From: Actinomycetospora lutea
Lineage (GTDB): Bacteria; Actinomycetota; Actinomycetes; Mycobacteriales; Pseudonocardiaceae
DNA: 64,000 nt
Direction of reading: 5' to 3'
Assembly: GCF_028737205.1 (NCBI RefSeq)
Contig: NZ_JAQZAL010000005.1
Span: forward strand, 62,001 to 126,000
The notes under the pieces are model-generated. The model was not told where the DNA came from. It did not search any database and was given only the letters and a program-made list of their open reading frames with translations. Position numbers and translations under genes: made by a program. Each line of letters starts with the position of its first letter. Positions within the stretch are counted from its first letter, which is position 1. This document shows, one piece after another, positions 15,690 to 24,530 of the stretch.

Positions 15690-16205
15690 TCAGGCCCGGT
15701 CGGCCACCTTCGCGGCCTTCTTCCCCGCCTTGAGCTCCGCGACGGCCGCGCGCTTCTCGGCCTTCGCCACCCGCCTCTCGGCCTTCTTCTCCGCGCGCCG
15801 GGCCCCGTTGCCCAGCACGAGCGCCACGCCGATGCCCAGCATCCAGATGTCCTTTGCGATGGGCGTGCCCTGCTGGGTCGGGCGCAGGTTCCCGTCGTGC
15901 ATGCCCGGCGTGCGCAGGTAGAGCCCGAGCATGCCCGCGGAGAAGCCGCTGAGCACGAGGCCGGCGAGGCGGCCGGGGACGAACGGCGCGAGCAGCGTGG
16001 TGCCGACGGCCATCTCCCCGACGGAGACGGCCTTGAGGAAGGTCGGCGGGTCCATGTCCTCGAGGAACGGGTAGGTACCCGCGGCGAAGCCGTGCAGCCC
16101 GGCAGCGGTCTCCTCGTCGCCCGACCACTTCTGCAGGCCGGAGTTGAGGATGAAGGCGCCCGTCGCGAGACGCTGCGGTACCTGGGCGAGGTCGACTGTG
16201 GTCAT
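15690..16205 (-). CDS. DoxX-like membrane protein
   Basis: This 171-aa protein has about four hydrophobic segments. An N-terminal ATGAFILNSGLQKW motif is typical of DoxX/DoxD proteins. A C-terminal tail of about 45 residues is highly Lys/Ala-rich (EKKAERRVAKAEKRA) and likely cytoplasmic and helical. DoxX proteins are small membrane proteins linked to redox stress or thiosulfate:quinone chemistry. No operon partner is apparent. Confidence 0.75.
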   Translation of the reverse strand: MTTVDLAQVPQRLATGAFILNSGLQKWSGDEETAAGLHGFAAGTYPFLEDMDPPTFLKAVSVGEMAVGTTLLAPFVPGRLAGLVLSGFSAGMLGLYLRTPGMHDGNLRPTQQGTPIAKDIWMLGIGVALVLGNGARRAEKKAERRVAKAEKRAAVAELKAGKKAAKVADRA

Positions 16206-16303
16206 GGGCCGATCGTGCGCCCGTGTCGGCGGGCGCGCAGCGGCGGGTCGGTCCCCCGGGCCCGCTACGCTCCGCCCGTGCCCGCCGAGGACCGGGACCA
16301 GCG

Positions 16304-17074
16304 GTGACCATGCTCCCCGTCTGGCTGCTCTTCGTGCTGCTCGTGGTCGTGGGGCCGCTCCTGGTCCTCGGGCTGCAGGTGCTGGTGCGCCGGCGCTGGC
16401 CCCACCTCGCCGAGGGCGAGCACAACGACGTCGCCGGCTACCTCATCGCCATCGTCGGCGTCATCTACGCCGTGCTGCTGGCCTTCGTCGTCGTCGTGAC
16501 GTGGCAGCAGTTCAGCCAGGCGGGCGAGGTCGTCGGCCAGGAGGCGAGCGCGCTGCGCGGCCTCTACCGCGAGAGCGTCGCGTTCCCGCCCGAGGTCCGT
16601 GAACAGATCCAGGGCGACGTCCGCGACTACGCGGCGGTGGTGATCGCCCACGAGTGGCCCGCGATGGGCCGCGGCGAGCCCGGGCACCCCGCGGTCGCGG
16701 CCGCGCTCGACCGCACCGCCGCGCACCTCGCCGCCCTGCCCACCGACACCCCGATCCAGCAGCAGTACGTGGCCGTCGAGGCCGACCGGTTCGCCGAGGT
16801 GGTCTCCTACCGGTCCCAGCGCCTCGACTTCGTCGGCCAGGGCCTGCCCGGCGTCCTCTGGGTGGCGCTGGTGCTCGGCGGGGTCGTCACGATCGCCTTC
16901 GGGCTGATCTTCGGGCTGCGCAGCACCGCCCTGCACCTGTTCATGACGGGCAGCCTCGCGGCGACGATCGGCGTGCTGCTCTTCGTCGCCATCGCGATCG
17001 ACCAGCCGTTCCTCGGTGACGTCGCGGTGCCGCCGGCACCGATCCAGCGCGTGCTGGACGACTTCGCGCGCTGA
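16304..17074 (+). CDS. DUF4239-type membrane protein
   Basis: This protein of about 256 aa has two N-terminal membrane helices (LPVWLLFVLLVVVGPLLVLG and GYLIAIVGVIYAVLLAFVVVV), a helical soluble middle (residues 75-180) and two C-terminal helices. This is the DUF4239 (bestrophin-like) layout. The function is unknown; channel activity is suspected for the family. GTG 16304 and ATG 16310 are equally possible starts and no clear Shine-Dalgarno decides. Confidence 0.7.
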   Translation: MTMLPVWLLFVLLVVVGPLLVLGLQVLVRRRWPHLAEGEHNDVAGYLIAIVGVIYAVLLAFVVVVTWQQFSQAGEVVGQEASALRGLYRESVAFPPEVREQIQGDVRDYAAVVIAHEWPAMGRGEPGHPAVAAALDRTAAHLAALPTDTPIQQQYVAVEADRFAEVVSYRSQRLDFVGQGLPGVLWVALVLGGVVTIAFGLIFGLRSTALHLFMTGSLAATIGVLLFVAIAIDQPFLGDVAVPPAPIQRVLDDFAR

Positions 17075-17081
17075 GACCGCG

Positions 17082-17117
17082 CCGTCACCCGCACCGTCAC
17101 CCGCGCCGTCACCCGCG
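17082..17117. repeat. Three tandem 12-bp repeats
   Basis: CCGTCACCCGC(A/G) occurs three times head to tail between the convergent DUF4239 and ThDP genes. The last copy contains the stop codon of the ThDP gene. It probably arose by slippage and is a potential length-variable locus. Confidence 0.7.
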
Positions 17118-18665
17118 CGTCGCGGCGAGGACCGCGGCGTAGGACGCGGGGTCGATGCGGGCGTCGACGAGCCGCGGACCGCGACCGGACCGGGCCAGGA
17201 CCGCGTCCAGCGCGGACCGCGAGGCGACGACGTCGGCCGGCATGCCCATCGCGGCGGCCACGGCCGCGAAGTCGATCGCCCCGTAGCGCACCGCGTTCGC
17301 CGCGCCCTGGCCCGCGGTCTGCTTGATCTCGATCAGGCTCAGCGCGGCGTCGTCGAACACGACGACGGTGACGTCGAGGTCCAGGCGCACGACCGTCTCG
17401 AGCTCGGCGAGGGTCATCCCGAGCCCGCCGTCGCCGACGCAGCACACCACCGGCTCCCCCGGCCGGGCCAGCGCCGCCCCGATCGCCGCGGGCAGGGCGA
17501 ACCCCATGGTGGCCAGGCCGTTGGAGATCAGGACGCGGCGCGGCGCCCGGGCCGGCCACAGCGGCATGGCCACGAGCATGTGGGCGCCGGCGTCGACGGT
17601 CAGCGTCGTGGTCGGCCCCGCGCACCCGGCCAGCGCGCGGACGACCTCGTGGGGAGTGAACCCCGCCCCCGCGGGCTCGAGGGCGGCGAGGGTGCGGCGC
17701 CGGTGCCCGGCGGCGGTCCCGGGCTCCCACCGCGGGTCGAGGACGTCGAGCAGCGCCGGCAGCGTCCGCGCGAGCGGCCCGACGACGATCTCCGGCTCCC
17801 CGAACCACCGGCCGTCGAGGGGCTCGGGGTGCAGCATCACCACGGGCGCGCCGTGCGACCACGCGGACGGGATGGGCTCGACGGGGTCGACGCCGACGGC
17901 GAGCACCAGGTCCGCGGCCTCGAGCAGCGGGCGCTCGAGGGCCCCGCCGGTGAACAGCCCGGCGCCCGCGTCGTGCGCGACCGCGCCCGCGGCCTGGTAG
18001 GTGACGAGCACGGGGACACGCGCCGCGAGCGCCTCGAGCCCGGGCGCGTCGACGCCCGCCGGGCCGACGAGCACCACCGGGTGGCGCGCACGCCGGGCGC
18101 GGGCGAGCGCCCGGTCCAGCGCGGTGCCGTCGAGGTCCGGGAGCGGGTCGAGCCGTGGCGGCGGTCCGCCGTCGGCGGTCGGGTCGAGCTGGAGGTGCAC
18201 GCCGCCGGCCGGGCCGCGGCGCGCGAGGGCGACGGCCGCCTGCGCCACCGCCGCCGGCTCCCGCGTCCCGAGCGTGCCCGACCACTTGGCCAGGGGGCGG
18301 GTGGCCGCCTCCTGGTCGAGGCGCTGGTGGGCCACCCGGGCCGCCGCCTGCCGCGGCACGGCGTCGCTGACCAGCAGCAACGGCGAGCGGTCGAGCGTGG
18401 CCTGCGCGAGCCCCGTCGCCGCGGCGGTGACGCCCGGGCCGCGGGTGACGACGGCGGCGCCGACCGTGCCGGTGAGCAGGCCGTGCGCGCCGGCCATGAT
18501 CGCTGCGGCGGTCTCGTCGTGGGCGAGGACGAACCGCAGGCCCTCCTCCTCGGCCGCGCCGACGACGTCGAGGTTGGCCCCGCCGCCGGGCACGCCGAAC
18601 AGCACCGGGGTGCCCGCCGCCCGCCAGGCCCGCGCGAGGTGGACCGCCAGCGCTCGTGCCGTCAC
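17109..18665 (-). CDS. Thiamine-diphosphate enzyme, acetolactate synthase/benzoylformate decarboxylase-like
   Basis: This 518-aa protein has three ThDP domains. The N-terminal domain has AHDETAAAIMAG, with the Glu that activates ThDP. A central Rossmann domain follows. The C-terminal ThDP-binding motif GDGGLGMTLAELETV ends in FDD where most members have an Asn, so one Mg ligand is Asp. The start GTG 18665 has AGGAG 5 nt upstream. Family members decarboxylate or ligate 2-oxo acids. The substrate cannot be read from the sequence, and neighbours give no pathway. A sulfopyruvate or sulfoacetaldehyde role is tempting given the coenzyme M genes but is unsupported. Confidence 0.8.
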   Translation of the reverse strand: MTARALAVHLARAWRAAGTPVLFGVPGGGANLDVVGAAEEEGLRFVLAHDETAAAIMAGAHGLLTGTVGAAVVTRGPGVTAAATGLAQATLDRSPLLLVSDAVPRQAAARVAHQRLDQEAATRPLAKWSGTLGTREPAAVAQAAVALARRGPAGGVHLQLDPTADGGPPPRLDPLPDLDGTALDRALARARRARHPVVLVGPAGVDAPGLEALAARVPVLVTYQAAGAVAHDAGAGLFTGGALERPLLEAADLVLAVGVDPVEPIPSAWSHGAPVVMLHPEPLDGRWFGEPEIVVGPLARTLPALLDVLDPRWEPGTAAGHRRRTLAALEPAGAGFTPHEVVRALAGCAGPTTTLTVDAGAHMLVAMPLWPARAPRRVLISNGLATMGFALPAAIGAALARPGEPVVCCVGDGGLGMTLAELETVVRLDLDVTVVVFDDAALSLIEIKQTAGQGAANAVRYGAIDFAAVAAAMGMPADVVASRSALDAVLARSGRGPRLVDARIDPASYAAVLAATRG

Positions 18666-18762
18666 GGGACTCCTGCTCAGCGTCGTCGGAGCGTTGTGCG
18701 CCTGATCACCGGAACCTACGCTCGGCCATCGGATCACGCCCACACCGTCGCGGGAGGCCGTC

Positions 18763-19290
18763 GTGGCCATCAGGGTCGCCAACATCAAGGACGTCTCCCA
18801 GGGCGTGCAGCCCGGCCAGTTCACGGTCGGCGACCGGCACACCGTGGGCCACCTCGGCGAGCTCGACCCGACCTACCGCCAGCTCCTCGACCGGCCGGTC
18901 ACCGCGACCGTGGCCGTGCTCGGCAACGACGGGCTGCCCAACCTGACGCCGGTGTGGTTCGACTACGAGGGCGAGCTGGTGCTCCTCAACCTCGCGCACC
19001 ACCGCAAGAAGGTGGGCTGGCTGCGCGCCAACCCGCACGCGACGTTCCTGCTGATGAACCCCGACGAGCCCTATCACTGGGTCTCGATCAAGACGACCGT
19101 CCACCGGGAGATCGCCGAGGACGACCCCACCGACGGCCGGCGGGTCACCGACCAGCTCGACCGCATCTGGCGCAAGTACACCGGCGACGACGGCAGCTAC
19201 GGGCTGCGGGACGCCTCGGTGGGCGAGAGCCGCATCCTCTTCGAGCTGACCGTCGACAAGATCGCGACGTTCGGCGTCCCGCCCTCGTGA
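18763..19290 (+). CDS. PPOX-class flavin/F420-dependent oxidoreductase
   Basis: This 175-aa split-barrel protein has PVTATVAVLGNDGLPNLTPVWFDYEGE, AHHRKKVGWLRANPHATFLL and a C-terminal beta strand, typical of the pyridoxamine-5'-phosphate oxidase-like superfamily. In actinobacteria such proteins usually use F420 or FMN. GTG 18763 follows GGGAGG. The stop overlaps the next gene as GTGA, so it is probably a partner (for example a reductant) of the FAD monooxygenase. Confidence 0.8.
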   Translation: MAIRVANIKDVSQGVQPGQFTVGDRHTVGHLGELDPTYRQLLDRPVTATVAVLGNDGLPNLTPVWFDYEGELVLLNLAHHRKKVGWLRANPHATFLLMNPDEPYHWVSIKTTVHREIAEDDPTDGRRVTDQLDRIWRKYTGDDGSYGLRDASVGESRILFELTVDKIATFGVPPS

Positions 19291-20534
19291 CGACATCGAC
19301 GGGTCGAGCTGCGCTGTCGGCGGGCTCGTCCGGTCGCTCCGTCTCCCTGCGCGTCGCCGTCGTCGGCGGCTCGATCGGTGGCCTCACCGCCGCCCTGCTG
19401 CTGCGCGACCTCGGCTGCGACGTGCACGTCCACGAGCGCTCGCACGCCGAGCTCGACGCCCGCGGGGCGGGGATCGCGGTGCTCGACGCCACCGTGCGCT
19501 ACTTCCGCGAGCGCGGCGGGGTCGACCCGGACGGGTTCTGCTCGCGCACGTCCGCGATCCGCTACCTGTGGCCCGACGGCTCGTGCCGCCACCGGATCGA
19601 CCACGCCTACCGCTTCTCGTCGTGGAACGCGATCTACCGCGAGCTCCTGGCGCTCCTCGACGCCGACCGCTACCACCTCGGCCGCGAGATGACCGCGTTC
19701 ACCACCGACGACGACGGCGCGCGGGTCGCGTTCGCCGACGGGTCGACCGAGGACGTCGATCTGCTCGTCGCCGCCGACGGCATCAACTCGATCACCCGCG
19801 AGCGGCTCTTCCCCGCCGCGACCTCGCGCTACGCGGGCTACGTCGCCTACCGCGGCACCCTGGCGGAGGGGGAGCTGACCGACGCGGCGTTCGCCGAGCT
19901 GCGCGACGCGATCACCTACCAGGTGATCACCGACAGCCACGTGCTCGTCTACCCCATCCCCGGCCCCGGCGGCACCACCGTGCCGGGCGAGCGGCTGGCC
20001 AACTTCGTCTGGTACCGCAACGTGGCCGACGGCGAGCCGCTGGACCGGCTGCTCGCCGGCCGCGACGGGGCGGAGCGGCGGGTCTCGGTGCCGCCCGGGA
20101 TGCTCACCGACGAGGCGGTCGACGAGTTCCGCGGCACCGCGCGCCGCGAGCTCGCGCCGCCGATCGCCGAGGTCGTCGCCGGCGCCGAGCAGCCCTTCGT
20201 GCAGGCCGTCTACGACATCGAGGTCCCTGCGATGACCTCGGGGCGGGTGGCGGTGCTCGGCGACGCGGCGTTCGCGGTCCGCCCGCACGCCGCCGCCGGG
20301 ACGGCCAAGGCCGCCGACGACGCGTGGGCGCTGGTCGACGCGCTGCACGACCACGGCGTCGCCGACGGGGGCGAGGTCACCGCCGCCCTCGCCGCGTGGG
20401 AGCGCGGCCGGCTCGCCGTGGGGCGCCGCCTGCTCGAGCGCTGCCGCGACATCGGCCGGCGCTCGCAGGTCGACAACACCTGGGACCCCGCCGACCCCAC
20501 CCTGATCTTCGGGCTGCACGGGCCCGGTCGCTGA
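19287..20534 (+). CDS. FAD-dependent aromatic monooxygenase (2,6-dihydroxypyridine hydroxylase-like)
   Basis: This 415-aa group A flavoprotein monooxygenase has GGSIGGLTAALLLRD (FAD Rossmann), AADGINSITRERLF (DG motif) and LGDAAFAVRPHAAAGTAKAADDA (GD motif). The segment YAGYVAYRGTL and the PHAAAG signature resemble 2,6-dihydroxypyridine 3-hydroxylase, which hydroxylates N-heteroaromatics with NADH and O2. The substrate is uncertain. GTG 19287 overlaps the PPOX gene stop, giving a two-gene unit. Confidence 0.82.
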   Translation: MTTSTGRAALSAGSSGRSVSLRVAVVGGSIGGLTAALLLRDLGCDVHVHERSHAELDARGAGIAVLDATVRYFRERGGVDPDGFCSRTSAIRYLWPDGSCRHRIDHAYRFSSWNAIYRELLALLDADRYHLGREMTAFTTDDDGARVAFADGSTEDVDLLVAADGINSITRERLFPAATSRYAGYVAYRGTLAEGELTDAAFAELRDAITYQVITDSHVLVYPIPGPGGTTVPGERLANFVWYRNVADGEPLDRLLAGRDGAERRVSVPPGMLTDEAVDEFRGTARRELAPPIAEVVAGAEQPFVQAVYDIEVPAMTSGRVAVLGDAAFAVRPHAAAGTAKAADDAWALVDALHDHGVADGGEVTAALAAWERGRLAVGRRLLERCRDIGRRSQVDNTWDPADPTLIFGLHGPGR

Positions 20535-20537
20535 GGA

Positions 20538-21311
20538 TCAGCCGGTCAGGTCCCTGACGAGGCGCGGCAGGATCCCGCTCACGCCGCCGCGCAGCACCAC
20601 CGTCGCGACGTCGTCGTAGGGGGTGGGCTCGGCGTTGACGATGACCACCGCCGCCCCGGCCGCCGCGGCGAGGTCGACGACGCCGGCCGCCGGGTGCACG
20701 CCGAGCGAGGTGCCGGCGGCGAGCAGCACGTCGGCGTCGACCGGGGCCCGGCGCGCGCGCATCAGCACGCCGGCGTCGAGCGCCTGGCCGAACGAGATCG
20801 TCGCCGACTTGAGGACGCCGCCGCACCGCGGGCACGGCGGGTCGTCCTCGCCGGCGGCGACGCGCGCGAGCGCCTCGCCCATCGGCGCACGGGCCCCGCA
20901 GCTCAGGCACTGCGTGTGGTGCATCGTCCCGTGCAGCTCGACGACGAGGTCGGGCGACGATCCGGCCGCCTGGTGCAGCTCGTCGATGTTCTGGGTGAGC
21001 AGGGCGACCAGTCGCCCCGAGCGCTCGAGGTCGACGAGCGCCGCGTGCGCCGCGCCGGGGCGGGCGTCCCAGATCGGGTGCACCGCGCGCTGGCGCCACG
21101 CCTCGCGGCGGACCTCCGGGTCCTCGACGTAGGCCTGCAGCGTCGACAGGCGCTCGGCCGCCGGGTTGCGGGTCCACACACCCTGCGGGCCACGGAAGTC
21201 CGGGATGCCCGAATCGGTGGAGACGCCTGCTCCGGTCAACACGGTCACGCGCTCCGCACGGCCGAGGAGGTCGGCGGCCCGGGCGATGTCCGGATCCTCG
21301 TCGGCACTCAT
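20538..21311 (-). CDS. Sir2-family NAD-dependent protein deacylase
   Basis: This 257-aa sirtuin has [28 protein letters not shown], a catalytic His in [12 protein letters not shown] and a zinc site made by CLSC and CPRC. It removes acyl groups from lysines using NAD. ATG 21311 is the best start although no strong Shine-Dalgarno precedes it. It converges on the FAD monooxygenase gene with a 3-nt gap. Confidence 0.9.
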   Translation of the reverse strand: MSADEDPDIARAADLLGRAERVTVLTGAGVSTDSGIPDFRGPQGVWTRNPAAERLSTLQAYVEDPEVRREAWRQRAVHPIWDARPGAAHAALVDLERSGRLVALLTQNIDELHQAAGSSPDLVVELHGTMHHTQCLSCGARAPMGEALARVAAGEDDPPCPRCGGVLKSATISFGQALDAGVLMRARRAPVDADVLLAAGTSLGVHPAAGVVDLAAAAGAAVVIVNAEPTPYDDVATVVLRGGVSGILPRLVRDLTG

Positions 21312-21439
21312 GCGTTCACTGTCCCCCGTCCGGGTGGCGGCTGTAACGCGCACTTGATTCACCCCGAACACACCCGTGCGACGTCGCGAGCACCTCCGGG
21401 TGACGGAACCCCGGCTCCGGCGCGCAGGGGGAGGGTGTC

Positions 21440-21970
21440 GTGGGGACCCACCGTCAGTCGACATCGCGCGTCATCGGTGTGCACAGCCTGCCGATGGCCG
21501 TCATCTCGCTCATCAAGGAGCAGGCCGCGGTCCGCGGGCTGTACCGCGACCCCCTGCCCGAGGTGACGCACGCCGTGCGCACCGAGCTGGTCACGAGCAC
21601 CACCGGCTGGTTCGGCCGGGGCCGTCAGCGCCGACGGGCCATCGAGCTGCTGCTCACCGCCGACGTGCTCGTCGTGACCGACCGCGACCCGGACGGACCC
21701 GACACGGACGCCCAGGTCACGTTCCACCGCCTCCAGCAGCTCGAGGTCACCCGCGTCGACGGCCCGGAGCCGGGCCTCGAGCTGGTCGGCACGCCGGTCG
21801 GCGCCACCGAGCGCGGCTCGCGCCTGATCGAGACCGACGCCGGCCCCGAGATCGCCCGGTTCCACCGCGCGCTGCTCGAGGCCGCCGAGGACTCGCGCCG
21901 CGTCGACGTGCCGGCGTCGCGCTTCCCGGCGGAGTCCGAGGTCGGCACCCGCTCGCCCGAGTTCTCCTAG
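21440..21970 (+). CDS. Hypothetical protein, 176 aa
   Basis: This soluble protein has no recognised domain. It has a basic patch (FGRGRQRRRAIELLL) and a predicted beta-rich middle (TADVLVVTDRDP, AQVTFHRLQQLEV). The start is GTG 21440 after GGGGGAGGG; ATG 21494 is an alternative. Its stop codon TAG is part of the CTAG target duplication of the adjacent insertion sequence, so the gene stayed intact despite the insertion. Confidence 0.6.
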   Translation: MGTHRQSTSRVIGVHSLPMAVISLIKEQAAVRGLYRDPLPEVTHAVRTELVTSTTGWFGRGRQRRRAIELLLTADVLVVTDRDPDGPDTDAQVTFHRLQQLEVTRVDGPEPGLELVGTPVGATERGSRLIETDAGPEIARFHRALLEAAEDSRRVDVPASRFPAESEVGTRSPEFS

Positions 21971-23786
21971 GAGACCGCTGAAGAACAGGGGTTGGGGGCG
22001 GGGCGCCTCGGCAGTCGTGCTGCGGTGAGGTCGGCACCCGTGGGTGCGACAAGAGGTTGCCCCGCTCGGTGGGGATGGTGGCTTCGAAGGGGCATGGTGT
22101 CGAGTCCTTGGCTGCCGGTGCCGGCGGCTTAGACGCCGGCGAGGGCCCAGCGACCGCGGTCGAGGTGAAGACCCAGGTTCAGGAGCCGTCGCAGGTTGAT
22201 CGCGGCGACGCGGGTGTGCAGCCAGGCGTTGTTCTTGGTCACCCCGCGGTGGGGGACGCGCCGGTTGCCGCGGGTGAGCCAGGCGATGGAGCGCTCCACC
22301 ATCGGCCGGTGCCGGCGGTAGCTCTCGAGGTGATCGGCGCTGCGTGCCCGGAGCCGGTGGGCGCGTTGCAGGGCGTGATGGGGCCCGAGGGTCAGGCTGC
22401 GCCCGGCGATGGCGGTGGTGCAGCGCTGGCGCAGCGGGCAGCCGCGGCAGTGCGTCCCGAAGGTCACCGCCCCGCTGGCGGCGACCGGGCGGGTAACCCC
22501 GTTCGGGCAGGTCACCGTGTTGCTGGTGGCATCGTGGGTGAAGTCGTCGAGGGTGAACCCGCCAGCAACGGTCGGCCGCAGCGGCCAGGGCTTGACCATC
22601 GCGCGGTGCCCGGCCGCCTCGAGCGCGGCCAGGGCGTCGCCGGTGGCGTAGGCCGAGTCGGCCAGCACCTCGACCGGCTCACCGGCGGCACGATCGAGGC
22701 TCGGGTCGTCGGCGAGCAGGCCGATGCCGACGGTGGCGTCACTGTTGTCCGGGCCGGTGGCCTTGGTCAGTCCGGTGGCGGTGATCAGTCCGGTGTCGGG
22801 CTCGACCACGACGTGGGCCTTGAACCCGTCCTGGCGGCGCTCCCGGGACTTGTGCGCGTGACGGGTGTCGGGGTCGACGGTGGAAATCGTTCGGTCCGGG
22901 GCGGTGCGCCGCGCGATGCGCCACCGCCCATCGGTGCCATCCGAGCCCTCCGCGGGCTCGACGTCCTGGCCGGCGACCAGCGCCAACAACGCCACCGCCT
23001 GCGTGGCCTTCTCCTCGAGCCCCACGCCACCGGGATAGCGGGCCTCGAGTCCGGCCAGCACCGCCAACGCGTCGTTGACCAGCGCCGAGACCAGCTCGTC
23101 ACGAGCCTGCGGGTCGTCCCAGGCGATCTCGGGCTTGCCCGGCCGCGCGTAGTCGTGGCCACTCGTGGCAACGGTGGCGATGATGTCGGCGCCGTCGGGA
23201 ACCTCCCGAGCGACCCGGCGGATCGCAGCGATCAGCTGGGTCACAGTGTCCTGGCGGGCCACCGCGTCATCAAGGATGGTCGAGTCCAGCGCCCGGCGGG
23301 TCTTGCCGGCCACGGCGCCGCTTTCAGCGACGACCTGGGCGACGGTCTCGAAGATCCGGTTCGGACGGTCGGAGCCCGCCAGGCGCCGTCGCCAGTAGGT
23401 CAACGTCGACGGGTCGAACGCGGTGTCGGTGATCGCCAGCCCGCAGGCGGCCTTCCACCGCAGATCGAACGTGAGTGCCTCGACCGCTTCCCGGTCCGAG
23501 AGCCCGTGCAGCGCTTGGAGGACCAGCACCGTGGCCACCACCTCCGGCGGCACGCTCGGCCGGCCCCTATTGGTGGGGAACAGGTCGGCGAACAGCTCCG
23601 GCGGGAACAGCCGGGCCCGGTGCGCGGCCAGGAACGCGAACACGCTGCCCGGCTTGAGCAGGTGCCCCGCGACCGACTCCACATCCAGCAACTCACGCTG
23701 ATCATCCGAGCGACCCTGCACCCGAGGAGGATCCCAGCCCCAGCGCCGACCACCAGCGCCGACGCGCTGACTTCTTCAGCAGTCTC
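21971..23786. mobile_element. Complete IS1182-family insertion sequence
   Basis: The 1816-bp element is bounded by imperfect inverted repeats, GAGAC(C/T)GCTGAAGAA (14 of 15 identical). It is flanked by CTAG on both sides (21967-21970 and 23787-23790), a 4-bp palindromic target duplication. It carries one transposase on the minus strand with an intact frame, so it may be active. Base composition is less GC-biased than the surroundings, in agreement with recent arrival. Confidence 0.88.
22129..23721 (-). CDS. IS1182-family DDE transposase
   Basis: This 530-aa protein has an N-terminal DUF772-type segment (RGRPSVPPEVVATVLVLQAL). The DDE triad is probably ALDSTIL, EVLADSAYATGDAL and VERSIAWLTRGNRR. 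A Cys-rich insertion CRGCPLRQRC lies between the second and third acidic residues, as usual in this family. It fills most of the insertion element. No frameshift or truncation is seen. Confidence 0.93.
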   Translation of the reverse strand: MQGRSDDQRELLDVESVAGHLLKPGSVFAFLAAHRARLFPPELFADLFPTNRGRPSVPPEVVATVLVLQALHGLSDREAVEALTFDLRWKAACGLAITDTAFDPSTLTYWRRRLAGSDRPNRIFETVAQVVAESGAVAGKTRRALDSTILDDAVARQDTVTQLIAAIRRVAREVPDGADIIATVATSGHDYARPGKPEIAWDDPQARDELVSALVNDALAVLAGLEARYPGGVGLEEKATQAVALLALVAGQDVEPAEGSDGTDGRWRIARRTAPDRTISTVDPDTRHAHKSRERRQDGFKAHVVVEPDTGLITATGLTKATGPDNSDATVGIGLLADDPSLDRAAGEPVEVLADSAYATGDALAALEAAGHRAMVKPWPLRPTVAGGFTLDDFTHDATSNTVTCPNGVTRPVAASGAVTFGTHCRGCPLRQRCTTAIAGRSLTLGPHHALQRAHRLRARSADHLESYRRHRPMVERSIAWLTRGNRRVPHRGVTKNNAWLHTRVAAINLRRLLNLGLHLDRGRWALAGV

Positions 23787-24221
23787 CTAGGACCCCTCGC
23801 GGCGCGGGCGGCGCGCGCCCTCCCGGGCCGCCGCGTGGGCGTGCGCCTCGTCGATCAGCCGCTGCACCTCCGACCACGTGCGATCGGGGTTCAGCACGCA
23901 GACGAAGCCGTACGCGCCGTAGACGGGGTGCGGCATCAGCACGTCGAGCGCGGTGAGGTCGTGCTCGGCGGGGTCGGTGCGCCCCCCGACCACCTCGGCC
24001 GCACGCTCCCGCGGCAGCCCGAGGTTCAGACGGAACACGCCGGGCCGGTCGAGGTCCGACGCGGTGTCGTGGGCGTCGGACGTGACCACCGTGGCCCAGC
24101 CGTTGCGCGGACGCTGCGCGTAGGTGCCGTCGGAATCGCAGATCGCGTAGACGTCGCCGTCCGCCTCGACGACCAGCGTGTCGGGGAAGCGGAGCGTGGC
24201 GGTGACGGTCTCGAGGTTCAT
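23787..24221 (-). CDS. DUF6194-like protein
   Basis: This 144-aa protein contains GWATVVTSDAHDTASDLDRPGVFRLNLGLPRERA, DLTALDVLMPHPVYGAYGFVCVLNP and a C-terminal helix. This is the pattern of DUF6194, a common actinobacterial family of unknown function. The stop TAG is shared with the target duplication of the insertion sequence. Start ATG 24221. Confidence 0.78.
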   Translation of the reverse strand: MNLETVTATLRFPDTLVVEADGDVYAICDSDGTYAQRPRNGWATVVTSDAHDTASDLDRPGVFRLNLGLPRERAAEVVGGRTDPAEHDLTALDVLMPHPVYGAYGFVCVLNPDRTWSEVQRLIDEAHAHAAAREGARRPRREGS

Positions 24222-24311
24222 GCCCGCAGACGAGCACGGTTTCGTGATCGCTCGTCCGCATCGGGTGACCCACATCACGGACGGGCCGGAGCGGTGACGA
24301 CCCCGCCGTCG

Positions 24312-24365
24312 CTGCTGGCTCAACGGCCGGCGGAGCCGCCCCGACCGCCGGCCGTCGGCCAGCAG
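24312..24365. repeat. Large inverted repeat upstream of tRNA-Arg
   Basis: Two nested stems, an 8-bp outer stem (CTGCTGGC/GCCAGCAG) and an 11-bp inner stem (ACGGCCGGCGG/CCGCCGGCCGT), surround an 11-nt loop. The repeat lies between the DUF6194 promoter and the tRNA gene. It could be a transcription terminator that insulates the tRNA or a REP-like repeat. No T-run follows. Confidence 0.6.
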
Positions 24366-24457
24366 TGCCCAACCGTTTCCCGATCCGGTGCCCTCCCGAA
24401 ACGGCCCGGACGGGACCGGGATCGCCGCGCGGGCGCGGCCGCTACCCTTCTCGCCGG

Positions 24458-24530
24458 GCCCCCGTAGCTCAGGGGATAGAGCACGGCTCTCCTAAAGCCG
24501 GTGTCGCAGGTTCGAATCCTGCCGGGGGCG
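24458..24530 (+). tRNA. tRNA-Arg (anticodon CCT)
   Basis: The 73-nt sequence folds as a cloverleaf. The acceptor stem is GCCCCCG/CGGGGGC, the D arm contains TAGCTCAGGGGATAGAGC, the anticodon arm CGGCT CTCCTAA AGCCG carries CCT, and the T arm is GCAGGTTCGAATCCTGC. CCA is not encoded. A degraded copy of its 3' half lies at 28211-28262, so the gene may have served as an integration site. Confidence 0.95.

Noticed and set aside
17109-18665. Sulfopyruvate decarboxylase (ComDE-like) for coenzyme M
   Set aside because: The protein is a full-length three-domain acetolactate-synthase-type enzyme. The bacterial coenzyme M route does not use ComDE, and the gene is 6 kb from the operon on its own.
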